DNA from: CAWULT01 sp963923455
GTDB taxonomy: Bacteria > Acidobacteriota > Vicinamibacteria > Vicinamibacterales > UBA2999
DNA length: 22,172 bases
Direction: 5' to 3'
Assembly: GCA_963923455.1 (NCBI GenBank)
Contig: CAWULT010000077.1
Coordinates: 1-22,172, forward strand
Made by a program: the position numbers and the translations under genes. The notes below the pieces were generated by a model. That model made no database searches and was not told the origin of the DNA. It worked only from the letters and a program-made list of their open reading frames with translations. This document shows positions 8,438 through 16,524 of this stretch, piece after piece; positions within the stretch are counted from its first letter, which is position 1, and each line of letters begins with the position of its first letter.

Positions 8438-9385
8438 CTATCCGCCGCGGCGGAGGCGGGCCAGCAGGTCCGTCATGTCCTTCGGCAGCGGCGCCTCGAA
8501 CCGCAGCAGCCGCTGGTCGACCGGGTGGCGGAAGGCCAGCCGGTACGCGTGCAGGGCCTGGCGCGGAAACGCGATCGGGCGCATCGACTCGGGGCCGTAC
8601 ACGTAGCGACGCTCACCGACGAGCGTATGGCCGCGCAGTCGCGCCTGAATGCGGATCTGGTTGCGCTTCCCGGTGTGCAGCCGCACCTCGACGAGCGAAG
8701 TGGACTCGAAGCGCTCGAGCACCGCATAGGCGCTCTGCGCGTCGGTGCCACGCGGGTCGGTCGGGTGCGTCTCCTTCTGGATCAGCGCGTCGCCATCCCA
8801 GACGAGCCGGTCGCGCCAGACACCCGAGGGCGGATCGGGATGCCCGTACACGATGGCCCAGTAGATGCGCTCCGGCTCGCGCCGCCGGAACTGGCCCTTG
8901 AGCGCCTGCTGCGCGCCCGCCGTCTTGGCGAACAGCACGATGCCCGACGTGTCCCGGTCGATCCGGTGCACGACGAATGCCCGGCGCCGCCCGTGCGAGC
9001 GCAGGTGATCCTCGACGAGGTCGAACACCGAGTCGGCGCCGGCCTTGCGCTCGAGCGGCACGGCCAGCAGGCCGGCCGGCTTGTCGATCACGATGAGCGC
9101 GGGGTCCTCGTACAGGATGTCGAGCGTGGCGGTCTTGTGCGGACCGGGCCGGCGAGTCGCGCTGCCCGGCCGATCCTCCCAGTAGCGCACGACGTCGCCG
9201 GGCGCGAGGCGCCTGGCCCCGTCACCGGGCCCGGCCTCCGCGTCGTTGACGAACACGCGGCCGCGCTCGAGCGCCGTCGCCACACGCGACCGCGACCCCA
9301 CACGGTCAGGCGCCGCGAGGAACTTGTCCAGGCGCACGCCGCGGTCGTCGACCGTGGCCGTCCACCGGGGCAGGGTCTCTGGCAA
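8438..9385 (-). CDS. RluA-family pseudouridine synthase
   Basis: The 315-aa product starts with an S4-type RNA-binding segment (about 10-70: VRLDKFLAA, RGRVFVND, LAPGDVVRYW). The RluA catalytic domain follows, with LYEDPALIVIDKPAGLLAVP at 91-110 and the active-site motif HRIDRDTSG, in which D143 is the nucleophilic aspartate. The later RNQIRIQARLRGH and LHAYRLAFRHP segments are also family hallmarks. It isomerises uridines in rRNA or tRNA in the cytoplasm; which position (RluC, RluD or another) cannot be told. Length and motifs are normal. It begins 19 nt after the creatininase-family gene and is probably co-transcribed with it, though no functional link is evident. Confidence 0.93.
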   Translation of the reverse strand: MPETLPRWTATVDDRGVRLDKFLAAPDRVGSRSRVATALERGRVFVNDAEAGPGDGARRLAPGDVVRYWEDRPGSATRRPGPHKTATLDILYEDPALIVIDKPAGLLAVPLERKAGADSVFDLVEDHLRSHGRRRAFVVHRIDRDTSGIVLFAKTAGAQQALKGQFRRREPERIYWAIVYGHPDPPSGVWRDRLVWDGDALIQKETHPTDPRGTDAQSAYAVLERFESTSLVEVRLHTGKRNQIRIQARLRGHTLVGERRYVYGPESMRPIAFPRQALHAYRLAFRHPVDQRLLRFEAPLPKDMTDLLARLRRGG

Positions 9386-9404
9386 CGAGACGGACGTGAC
9401 GGGC

Positions 9405-10202
9405 CTACTTCTGCGCGAGCAGCTGGCGGATCTGGTCGACCGCGGCCGCCACCTTGTAGTCGAGGAAGACGCGGCCCATCTCGGGCGTGGCCAGCGACGG
9501 ATCGCCCGAGGTGCCCGTGACGTCGGTCGGGCCGGCCGCCGCGATCCGGTAGCCGTCGGGCCGCATCATCGTGCGATTCGTGTCGAGCGCCATGACCTGC
9601 GCCGACTCCGCAACGCCGGCGTGCCCGCCCGCCGGGATCTTGCGCTCGGCCAGATACGCGGCAATCTGGGCCGCGGCCTTGCCCTGCAGATCCGACACGT
9701 AGAACACGCGCACGCCTTTCGGCTTCCAGTCCGCGTCGAGGCTTTCGGCCGCCAGCTTCAGCTCGGCCTGCCCGCCCCCGTGATCGCCCATCAGGAAGAT
9801 GTTCCTGAACCCGCCGACCGCGGCGCTCTCGGCCACCTGCCGCACGAGGCCGAGGAATACGTCCGAGGTCACCGACACCGTGCCGGGCCACCGCATGTGC
9901 CCCGTCTTGGCGAGCGGGTCGCCGTTGATGGAGAACGGGATGATCGGATACACGAGCGCATTGCCCAGGCGCTCTGCGATCCGGCCGCCGATGTGGCGGG
10001 CGATGACGTTGTGCTTGAGCAGCGTCATGTGGTGCCCGTTCTGCTCGATACCGCCCGCGAAGACGATGGCCGACGTCCTGCCGGCCGCCTGCGCGTCTCG
10101 AATCTCGGGCCAGGTGAGCTCTTCGACGAACACGGAGCGGGTCTGCGCCGACGCGGCGGACGCGACGACCACGGCGAAGACGGCGGCGAACACGGTGCGC
10201 AT
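9405..10202 (-). CDS. Exported creatininase-family amidohydrolase
   Basis: The 265-aa product has a clear signal peptide (residues 1-19, ending SAASA). The metal-site pattern of the creatininase/MftE family is present but altered: the usual EQHGPHLPLGTD reads EQNGHHMTLLKHN (E53, N55, H64), so the family His and Asp ligands become Asn and His. The later GDHGGGQ (H141) and HAGVAES (H194, E199) keep the family pattern. Exported acidobacterial creatininase-like proteins of this N/H subtype are, as I recall, common; their substrate is unknown, and the family includes creatininase and formamide/amide hydrolases. The ATG at 10202 is preferred because AGGAGG (10215-10210) lies 7 nt before it; a GTG at 10205 is only 4 nt away. 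Confidence 0.88.
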   Translation of the reverse strand: MRTVFAAVFAVVVASAASAQTRSVFVEELTWPEIRDAQAAGRTSAIVFAGGIEQNGHHMTLLKHNVIARHIGGRIAERLGNALVYPIIPFSINGDPLAKTGHMRWPGTVSVTSDVFLGLVRQVAESAAVGGFRNIFLMGDHGGGQAELKLAAESLDADWKPKGVRVFYVSDLQGKAAAQIAAYLAERKIPAGGHAGVAESAQVMALDTNRTMMRPDGYRIAAAGPTDVTGTSGDPSLATPEMGRVFLDYKVAAAVDQIRQLLAQK

Positions 10203-10250
10203 CACGGAACCTCCTGTGGGCGGCAGTGGCCCGGGTGTGCCGGGCAGGTC

Positions 10251-10256
10251 ATTGTA
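10251..10256 (-). promoter_or_regulatory. Possible -10 box (TACAAT) upstream of the creatininase-family gene
   Basis: TACAAT reads on the minus strand about 50 nt before the ATG at 10202. It is an unusually AT-rich hexamer in a 127-nt gap, and an AGGAGG ribosome site follows. No recognisable -35 hexamer sits at 16-18 nt spacing, so this is a weak prediction. Confidence 0.35.
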
Positions 10257-10274
10257 CCAACAGCCGCGCGCGGG

Positions 10275-10308
10275 CCCGGCATCGGCGCCGCCCCGGCATC
10301 GGCACCGG
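10275..10308. repeat. Two tandem copies of a 17-bp unit
   Basis: 10275-10291 and 10292-10308 are identical at 15 of 17 positions (core CCCGGCATCGGC). They lie in the gap between the hydrolase stop and the creatininase-family start, upstream of the possible -10 box at 10251-10256. They could be an operator pair or simple slippage. Confidence 0.5.
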
Positions 10309-10329
10309 CGGACGGCCGCGGGCCGCGCG

Positions 10330-11202
10330 TCACGGCCAGGCGAGGGGCCGCGTCAGGCACGTCGGCCCGCCGCCGCCCTTGATGGAGATCTCGCTGCCCT
10401 CGTAGACGAGCACCTCCGCGCCGACGCGCTCGAGCGCCGCGCGCGTCTTCGGGTTGCCGTTCACCATCAGGCATCGCCGGGGCGCCAGGGCCAGGACGTT
10501 CGCCCCCATCGTCTCGAATTCGTCGCCGGGCACCTCGACGAGGCCGTATCCCAGGCTCAGCAGGCGCTCGCGGAACGGTACGGGCATCAACGGCGAGTAG
10601 GCGACGGCCAGGTCCCGGTCCACGGGACTCAGGATCGACATCAGGTGAAACACGTCACCGGGCCCGCGGTGGTGTGGCAGCGGCACGACGATGACGTCGT
10701 CGACGGTGTCGCCGAGCAGCGCGCGAAGCTGCCGGATCCCCTCGTCGTTGGTGCGATAACCGCGCCCGACGGCCACGAGCCGCGGGCCGAGCCACGCGAC
10801 ATCCCCGCCTTCGAGCGTACCCGGCGGCTCGATGGCGCCGGCGACGGGAATGCCCAGCGACTCGAACGCCGCGGCGAGCGCCTGTGGCTCGCGGGCGCGG
10901 GCGGCCTTGCCCATCCGGCACAACACCGCGCCCCGCGCGGTCATCACCGCGGCGTCGCGGACGTACACGGCGTCGAGCGTCAGGCCCTCCCACGCGGGGC
11001 CCGTGCAGCGCACGACCGGTACGGCGGACTGCAGCAGGTCGACGAAGTGCTCGTACTGCGCCACCGCGAGGCGGTAGTCCGGCGGCGCGGTGAAGTGGAG
11101 CGGCTGCCACTCGCGGGCGATCTGCGCCGGGCCGCCGAAGGCGTCACGGGCGTCGCGGACGAGGATCCGGGTCCAAGGTCCGTGGTCGGTCACGCCCACC
11201 AT
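10330..11202 (-). CDS. Dimethylarginine dimethylaminohydrolase / arginine deiminase-type hydrolase
   Basis: The 290-aa product shows the guanidine-modifying (pentein) layout: an early LDAVYVRDAAV segment (D83 region), EGGDV (131-135), catalytic His in FHLMSILSP (H186), and the C-terminal GGGGPTCLTRP with catalytic C282. Enzymes of this group hydrolyse dimethylarginine or arginine to citrulline plus an amine or ammonia; size and motifs fit DDAH or a related citrulline-forming enzyme better than the larger classical ArcA. No signal peptide is present, so it is cytoplasmic. The ATG at 11202 is the first good start after the transporter stop (23-nt gap). Substrate is uncertain, and nothing nearby belongs to arginine catabolism. 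Confidence 0.88.
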   Translation of the reverse strand: MVGVTDHGPWTRILVRDARDAFGGPAQIAREWQPLHFTAPPDYRLAVAQYEHFVDLLQSAVPVVRCTGPAWEGLTLDAVYVRDAAVMTARGAVLCRMGKAARAREPQALAAAFESLGIPVAGAIEPPGTLEGGDVAWLGPRLVAVGRGYRTNDEGIRQLRALLGDTVDDVIVVPLPHHRGPGDVFHLMSILSPVDRDLAVAYSPLMPVPFRERLLSLGYGLVEVPGDEFETMGANVLALAPRRCLMVNGNPKTRAALERVGAEVLVYEGSEISIKGGGGPTCLTRPLAWP

Positions 11203-11225
11203 GCCGCGTCCGGTCCAGGACGCCC

Positions 11226-12569
11226 CTACCCGAGCGCCGGAACGGCCACGAGCCACCCGCCGAACAACAGATACGCGGCCAGCAGCGTGACCACCACGTT
11301 GAAGGCCTGCCCTCCGATGAACGCCGCCGCGGGCCGGCCACCGCCGGTGCTGACCAGACTGCCCAGGTGGGTTTCGAGGCCGATCGAGACGAACGCCATC
11401 GCGAACAGCGTCGTGCGGATGCCGTTGACGACGCCACGCGTGGCCGCGACCACCCCGTCGTCGAGGACGAACGAGAACACGAGCGACGCCACCAGGAACC
11501 CGAACACGAACTTCGGAAAGCGCTCCCAGATGACGGCGACGCCAGGGCTCGTCGCCTGCCGTCCGTCCCGCCGCATCGCCCACCACACGGTGAGCAGGAA
11601 CGCCGCGAGGCCGATGAGGGCGTTCTGCGACAGCTTGACGACGACGGCGGCGTTCCGGCCCGTCGGACCCAGCAGCTCGCCGGCCGCCACGACGGCCGCG
11701 CTCGTGTCGAGCGTGCCGCCGAGCCAGGCACCCGCAACGGCTGCCGGCATTTCCGCCGCGCGAGCGATCCAGGGCATCACGACCATCATCGGCATCGCGA
11801 CGACCAGCACGAGCGACGTCACGTACGAGAGCTTCTTGCGATCGCCCTGGATGGCGCCGCAGGTCGCGATGGCGGCCGAGACGCCGCAGATCGAGACGGC
11901 GCTCGCGAGCATCGTGGCCAGCTCGTCGTCCACGCGCAGCCGCCGGCACAGCCAGAAGCTGAACGCCCACACGCTGAGCACCACGACGATCGCCTGCAGG
12001 ATGCCGAGCAGGCCCGCGCCGACGATCTCGTCGAACAGGATCGTCGCGCCGAGCACCACCAGGCCCGTCTTGATGTAGTACTCGGTTCGCACCGCCTCGC
12101 GCAGCCAGCCCGGCAGGGGCAGCGTGTGGTTGACGGCCAGCCCGATCCCCAGCCCGAAGATCACGTACTCGAGGCCCCACACGGCGGCGGTCGCGTGCCC
12201 GGCCATCGCCTGGGCCAGCCATGCGAGCGCGTAGAGTGCGCACGACCCCGCCACGAACGGCACGAGGCGGGCGCCGAGCAGCGCCGCGCCGACGATGAGC
12301 GGCAGCAGCACGAGCGTCGCCACCTGGGCGGTGCGGGCGATGTTCGAGGCGCCGGTCAGGGCCGCCACCGTCTGGGCATCGGTGCCCCATGCGAAGCGTG
12401 GCATCGCCGGGCGCAGGCCGGCCAGCACCAGCAGAATCAAGGCGCCGCCCACGAGCACGGCGAGCCAGTCCTCACCAACGAGCGGACGACTCGCCTGCAG
12501 GGCCGTAACGGGGTCGGAGGCGGCGCCGGCAACGGCTCCGCGCCCGGCAGTGGTGGCAGTCTCGCTCAT
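11226..12569 (-). CDS. YeiH-family putative sulfate exporter (transporter)
   Basis: The 447-aa protein has about eleven hydrophobic segments and the YeiH/UPF0324 (PF03601-type) signature ASAVSICGVSAAIAT at 223-236. Further family-like stretches are KTGLVVLGATILFDEI, LGGTLDTSAAVVAAG and a C-terminal FVSIGLETHLGSL. Members are inner-membrane proteins annotated as putative sulfate exporters; transport has been tested for few of them. It is about 100 residues longer than many YeiH proteins, with a soluble 30-residue N-terminus and extra N-terminal spans. It begins 18 nt after the preceding gene, with AGAGGA about 8 nt before the ATG. It sits between exported proteins and a pentein hydrolase, which does not reveal its substrate. 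Confidence 0.87.
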   Translation of the reverse strand: MSETATTAGRGAVAGAASDPVTALQASRPLVGEDWLAVLVGGALILLVLAGLRPAMPRFAWGTDAQTVAALTGASNIARTAQVATLVLLPLIVGAALLGARLVPFVAGSCALYALAWLAQAMAGHATAAVWGLEYVIFGLGIGLAVNHTLPLPGWLREAVRTEYYIKTGLVVLGATILFDEIVGAGLLGILQAIVVVLSVWAFSFWLCRRLRVDDELATMLASAVSICGVSAAIATCGAIQGDRKKLSYVTSLVLVVAMPMMVVMPWIARAAEMPAAVAGAWLGGTLDTSAAVVAAGELLGPTGRNAAVVVKLSQNALIGLAAFLLTVWWAMRRDGRQATSPGVAVIWERFPKFVFGFLVASLVFSFVLDDGVVAATRGVVNGIRTTLFAMAFVSIGLETHLGSLVSTGGGRPAAAFIGGQAFNVVVTLLAAYLLFGGWLVAVPALG

Positions 12570-12587
12570 GCGGGCGATCCTCTCGCG

Positions 12588-13397
12588 CTACCGCGCGACG
12601 CAGGGCGTGGGGTTCCAGCCCGTGGCGTCCGGCAGCTTCTTGAAATCGGACGTGGTGACGTAGGGACGGGTGAAGTACGTCGGGTCGTCCACCCTGACCG
12701 TGACCGTCAGCCAGACGTCCCCGTTCGGGAAGGTGTTGACGTCGAAGTATTCCGTCACGACGGCATTCTGGCTGTACGGCGCGCCGTTCTTGCGCACGTA
12801 GCCGGGCCGCAGGTTCGTGGTGACCACCTTCAGGCCGCCCAGCCGGCGGCCGCCGCGCGGGCCCGGCGCGTACTGCCACTGGGCCGCGGACTGCCCCTGC
12901 CAGGTCGCCTCTCCGCCCGGAGCCGTCGGCGGGCCGAACCGCAGCAGGCGCGTCTGCGAGCCGGCGTCGGTGTCGATGCGCAGCGTGCCGGCATCCTGCC
13001 AGGTGACATGCAGCCGCCCGGGCACGCGCATGATGTTGCCGGCGCCGTAGGCCCGGCACTGCTCGCCCGCCGCCTCGTCCCTCGCCGGGTCCCACGCGTC
13101 GCCCACGCGTCGTCCCTGGGCGTTGAGCGGCAGCGTGTCGCACACGCCCCTGGCCGGCGTCACCATGCGGAGCTTCCAGTCCTCGGTGACGACCGAGACC
13201 CAGTAGCCGGTCAGGTCGATGGGGGCGGACTCCCGCGGCGTCTGCGGCACGCCACGGCCCGCCCGCTGCGCAGCGATCGTCCCAGATGCCCCGAACAGGA
13301 GCAGCGCGGCGAGGCCCGCCACCACCGGACGCAGGTCCCTGCGGAACTCCGGCCGCGAAGCCCCCGCGGCCCGCAGCGGCTCACTCAACCGCTTCAC
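12588..13397 (-). CDS. Exported stand-alone DISGxW-type protein, unknown function
   Basis: The 269-aa product starts at a GTG inside the end of the DUF6152 gene (17-nt overlap) and has a long basic n-region, a hydrophobic segment at about 25-42 and a likely cleavage near IAAQ. The mature part opens with IDLTGYWVSVVTEDW and is beta-rich, with three cysteines. Its C-terminal 70 residues (GYVRKNGAPYS, TEYFDVNTFPNG, TVTVRVDDPTYFTRPYVTT) align clearly with residues about 178-240 of the N-terminal domain of the fusion protein at 13776-15764. I know no function; lipocalin-like or carbohydrate-associated roles would be guesses. A TTG at 13388 is an alternative start. Confidence 0.82.
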   Translation of the reverse strand: MKRLSEPLRAAGASRPEFRRDLRPVVAGLAALLLFGASGTIAAQRAGRGVPQTPRESAPIDLTGYWVSVVTEDWKLRMVTPARGVCDTLPLNAQGRRVGDAWDPARDEAAGEQCRAYGAGNIMRVPGRLHVTWQDAGTLRIDTDAGSQTRLLRFGPPTAPGGEATWQGQSAAQWQYAPGPRGGRRLGGLKVVTTNLRPGYVRKNGAPYSQNAVVTEYFDVNTFPNGDVWLTVTVRVDDPTYFTRPYVTTSDFKKLPDATGWNPTPCVAR

Positions 13398-13776
13398 CCG
13401 CCTTCGTGCCCCAGGTGAAGCCGTCGCTGGGGCGCCTCAAGCTGACCATCAGCGCCCGGAACTCGCCCGGGACGCGCGACGGCCGGCCGACGATCACGAT
13501 CTCGTCGCCCACGTGCAGGGTCTCCCGCTTGACGCCCTGGTTGTCGAGCTGCGTGGTGCCGCTCCACTCGACGGACCACCGCTGCCTGACGCCCTGGGGA
13601 TCGGGCGCCTCGATCTGCACGAACGAATGCGGGTTGCGATAGACGAACTGCACGAGGCGGCCTTCGAGGCGCACCTCACGGCTGGTGTCGTAGGTGGCCG
13701 AGTACGAGTGGTGCGCCGACGCGACGCCAAGCGCCAGGACGACGACGGCACCGACCGACAGCGTGTGTCTCCGCAT
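13381..13776 (-). CDS. DUF6152-family exported protein
   Basis: The 131-aa product has a signal peptide ending ASAHH, then the DUF6152 pattern HHSYSATYD, RLEGRLVQFVYRNPHSFV, WSVEWSGTTQLDNQGV and the late GDEIVIVGRPS and DGFTWG segments. This resembles a small OB-fold-like beta-barrel and is frequent in Acidobacteria and Proteobacteria; the function is unknown. The exposed His pair after the cleavage site could bind metal (inference). The ATG overlaps the previous stop by one base (TGATG), so it is translationally coupled to the fusion gene, and its 3' end overlaps the next gene by 17 nt. Confidence 0.88.
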   Translation of the reverse strand: MRRHTLSVGAVVVLALGVASAHHSYSATYDTSREVRLEGRLVQFVYRNPHSFVQIEAPDPQGVRQRWSVEWSGTTQLDNQGVKRETLHVGDEIVIVGRPSRVPGEFRALMVSLRRPSDGFTWGTKAGEAVE

Positions 13777-15764
13777 CAACGCTTCTCCTTGCTGGCCGCC
13801 AGGCTCGCGTAGGCGGCCTCGACGAACATGTCGGTCGTCCACGGGCCCGTCGTGGCGCCGTAGCGCCCGTCGAAGTCCATCGTGGGCCGGGCCGCCTTCA
13901 CCTGCTCGAGCGTCATGCCCTTCCCCACCAGATCCCGCACGCGGTCGCGGATCATCGTCAGCATGTTGCGGTACGACGCCACGTCGGCCGTGTCCGACAG
14001 CCGGCCCCGGCCGGGCACGACCCACGTGCCGCCCTGCCCGCGGTACTCGGCGACCGCCAGGTCGAGGATGGCGTTCAGGCCGTCGATCACCCCCTGAAGG
14101 GTACCGCCCTTCTTCAGGTCGATGACCGGATAGGACACCGTCGAGAAGAGGTTGCCGGCGCTGATCACTTCGGAATGCCGGAAGTAGACGAAGCTGTCGC
14201 CATCGGTCGTCGCCGCCGGTGCGTGGTACACGATGACGGCCTCGCCGTTGAAGTACTCGGGCAGCTTGTGGAACGCGTCGTAGTAGGTGTCGGTGGGCCA
14301 GCCGTCGGACGGCGTGGCCGGCGCCCCGCCCACCTGGGCGCTCATCCGGTTCAGGACGTTCTCGTGCGCGATGACGGACGCGCGCTGCCCGACGGTGTCC
14401 ACGGCGGCGCCGAAGCCTCCGCCGCGTGGGAAGAAGCCACCGACGGCCGCCCGCGGGTTGCCGCCCACCCGGTCCGGGTCCGCGCTGGTGTTGACGATGT
14501 AGCGGAGCGGACGCGGGGGCGCCGGCGAGCTGATCACGGCGTTGATCGACGGACTGGCCCATCCCCAGACACCCGGGCACGTGGCGCCGGCGCACCGGTT
14601 CGCGGCAGCAGGTGCCGCAACGGTGGCCGCCAGCTGATTGACCGCCGCCAGGAGCTTCTCGGTCATCCGAGCCGGGCCGGTGTCGACCAGCATCACCCCC
14701 TCGGGACCCACCGACACCGTCACGTTCACGCCATCGGCCACCAGCATGTAGAGATTGCCCTGCACCGGGAGCACGTGGACGTCGCCGTCCCTCGGGCTCT
14801 GGCCAGCGACGGCCCGTTCGATCGCGACGACCGACCGGGACGACGGTACCTTGAGGCTGCCGACGGTACCGGCCGCCAGGGCCGCGCTGTACTCCGGATA
14901 GAGCGTCCTGACCCCGCCCCGCGCCGCCGCGGGCGGCACCCACGGCTCGTCCTTCAGCCACTCCGTGATCGCCGTGTTCTGGCCCGGCAGGAAGTGCGGC
15001 ACCCAGTGCCGATCCGTGCCACCGTTCTCGGCAAACGCCGACGCGTTGCACGTCTCCATCGCCGTGACCCCGGTGGGGTCGGCGACGTAGGTCGTCGAGT
15101 GGACGTACGGCTCGTCCATGTAGACGGGATCGTCGACGACGGTGACGATGGTCAGGATGTCGTCGTGGCGCGTCAGGTACTCCGTCATCGTGTAGAGATC
15201 GCTCGTCTGCGGCCCTCCCCGCTTCAAGTAGCCGTCCTTCAGGTGGGTCGTCGTGATCTTGAGGGTGTTTCCGACCCACTGACCGGTCGAGAAACCGGTC
15301 CACGTGTGCGGCGCCCACGCCGGCGGATGCGGCCGGCCGTCCATGTAGACGGGACGGTCGAGCGAGCGCATGAACTGGATGTGGTACACGCTCACCTCGC
15401 GCGTGAGCGGATCCTGCTCCTTGAGGATGCGCGCGCCGCCCAGGCCGCGCCACTGGTGCGGCGCCGAGTGCGGGCGGCACTGATACTCCGGCGTACCCCA
15501 GATGGATTCGGCGGAGGTGTCGGCCCGCATCCGGCCCGCGTCGTTGAACGGGATGCCGAGGTAGTCACCGAGCGGCGGCTGGCCGAGCCCCCCGATCTTG
15601 CCCGGCTCCTCGTGATTCTCGAGGCTCCATTCACCGGAGATGTCGGGCGGCGCCTGCGGGCGCGGGGGCTGCGCCCAGGCCGTGCCGCGCAGCAGAACGG
15701 CGGCGGCGAGCATCAGGCACGACACGGCGCGGGCGGTTCGACGGCGGTGCACCAGCAGCTCCAT
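13776..15764 (-). CDS. Exported fusion: DISGxW-type domain plus metallo-beta-lactamase-like domain lacking metal ligands
   Basis: The 662-aa protein has a signal peptide (1-31, ending AWA). An N-terminal domain (about 40-275) begins PDISGEWSLEN and is related to the product of the gene two positions downstream. A metallo-beta-lactamase-like domain (about 328-600) follows: NLYMLVADGVNVTVSVGPEG, VMLVDTGPA, IAHENVLNRM, TDGDSFVYF, SAGNLF and VVPGRGRLSD. The ligand positions are lost: the usual THxHxDH is T426-S-A-D-P-D-R432, the later His is T519, the GD is G537-N538 and the PGHG is PGRG (R586). An active dinuclear zinc hydrolase is therefore unlikely; binding or a structural role is more plausible. 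An upstream extension of the frame is rejected because it lacks a signal and is low-complexity. AGGGA immediately precedes the ATG. Confidence 0.85.
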   Translation of the reverse strand: MELLVHRRRTARAVSCLMLAAAVLLRGTAWAQPPRPQAPPDISGEWSLENHEEPGKIGGLGQPPLGDYLGIPFNDAGRMRADTSAESIWGTPEYQCRPHSAPHQWRGLGGARILKEQDPLTREVSVYHIQFMRSLDRPVYMDGRPHPPAWAPHTWTGFSTGQWVGNTLKITTTHLKDGYLKRGGPQTSDLYTMTEYLTRHDDILTIVTVVDDPVYMDEPYVHSTTYVADPTGVTAMETCNASAFAENGGTDRHWVPHFLPGQNTAITEWLKDEPWVPPAAARGGVRTLYPEYSAALAAGTVGSLKVPSSRSVVAIERAVAGQSPRDGDVHVLPVQGNLYMLVADGVNVTVSVGPEGVMLVDTGPARMTEKLLAAVNQLAATVAAPAAANRCAGATCPGVWGWASPSINAVISSPAPPRPLRYIVNTSADPDRVGGNPRAAVGGFFPRGGGFGAAVDTVGQRASVIAHENVLNRMSAQVGGAPATPSDGWPTDTYYDAFHKLPEYFNGEAVIVYHAPAATTDGDSFVYFRHSEVISAGNLFSTVSYPVIDLKKGGTLQGVIDGLNAILDLAVAEYRGQGGTWVVPGRGRLSDTADVASYRNMLTMIRDRVRDLVGKGMTLEQVKAARPTMDFDGRYGATTGPWTTDMFVEAAYASLAASKEKR

Positions 15765-15844
15765 TCCCTGGGACGGCACAGAAGATACCCCCGGCGCGCC
15801 GAGATGTCGACGGCGCGGGCCACGCGCCGAGCGGACCGGCGGGC

Positions 15845-16384
15845 CTACTTCGCGGGCGCCGCCGGCTGCCCGCCATTCAACAGCGCGTGGTGCGTGCGCT
15901 GCTTGAACCGCCACCCCTGCGCCGTCTTCACGTAGACGTCCTCGTAATGGCCGTCGTACTGGATCTTGTTCGGGTCGCCGCCGAGGCCGATCATCAGCAT
16001 GTCGACCGTGCCCACGGCACCCTCGGGCGTCGGCGTGATCACGTGGTTGGGATAGAGATGCCGCACGCCCTGGCGGATCCAGCCCACGTTCTTGCACCCC
16101 CGCGACCCGCCCCCCGACACCTCGGCCAGCTTCTCCCGGCCCTGGATGCCGGGAACGGGCTTCCCTCCGACGATGGGCAGGAAGACGCCGTCCGGCGTGA
16201 ACAGGTCGGCGTAGTCGTAGCCGTTGTTCGAGCAGGAGTCGATGAACCGGGCGTACTTCGCCACGAGCTGCTGGATCTCGATGTAGTCCATCGCCGTGAG
16301 CGGCATGGCGCGCTGAGCCATGCCCGTAGCCGGGCTCAGGAGGACCACCGCGACGGCAGCGGCGAGGACACGCAAGGGCGGCAT
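15845..16384 (-). CDS. Exported SnoaL-like (NTF2-fold) protein
   Basis: The 179-aa product starts at 16384, where AAAGGA lies at good spacing before the ATG, and has a signal peptide (1-24, ending GMAQ). The mature part follows the SnoaL_4 pattern: MDYIEIQQLVAKYARFIDS, then DLFTPDGVFLP, GREKLAEV, HLYPNHVITPTPEG, and the late GHYEDVYVKTAQGWRFKQRTHH strand. This cone-shaped fold serves as dehydratase, isomerase, hydroxylase or simple ligand-binding protein, and the family alone does not give a reaction. An export signal is less usual for this fold. It is the first gene of the minus-strand run, 80 nt before the fusion gene, and faces away from the ModA-like gene. Confidence 0.86.
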   Translation of the reverse strand: MPPLRVLAAAVAVVLLSPATGMAQRAMPLTAMDYIEIQQLVAKYARFIDSCSNNGYDYADLFTPDGVFLPIVGGKPVPGIQGREKLAEVSGGGSRGCKNVGWIRQGVRHLYPNHVITPTPEGAVGTVDMLMIGLGGDPNKIQYDGHYEDVYVKTAQGWRFKQRTHHALLNGGQPAAPAK

Positions 16385-16524
16385 ATGAGTCCTTTCCGCC
16401 GGCCACGCGACCCGGGCCGGCGCGGTCGATCCTCTCACAGGCACGCGGACACGACCAGCCGCCACGGCTCGGCCCCGTGATACCGTGCCACGCGCAAGGA
16501 AGCGTCATGCGCCGGAGGCCCATC

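Noticed and set aside
13381..15480. Extension of the DUF6152 frame to 699 codons
   Set aside because: The upstream part is an Arg/Gly-rich shadow of the fusion gene; the DUF6152 signal peptide and TGATG overlap define the real start.
13776..15764. Reading the fusion as an active beta-lactamase or quorum-quenching lactonase
   Set aside because: The ligand residues needed for the dinuclear metal site are replaced at nearly every position.
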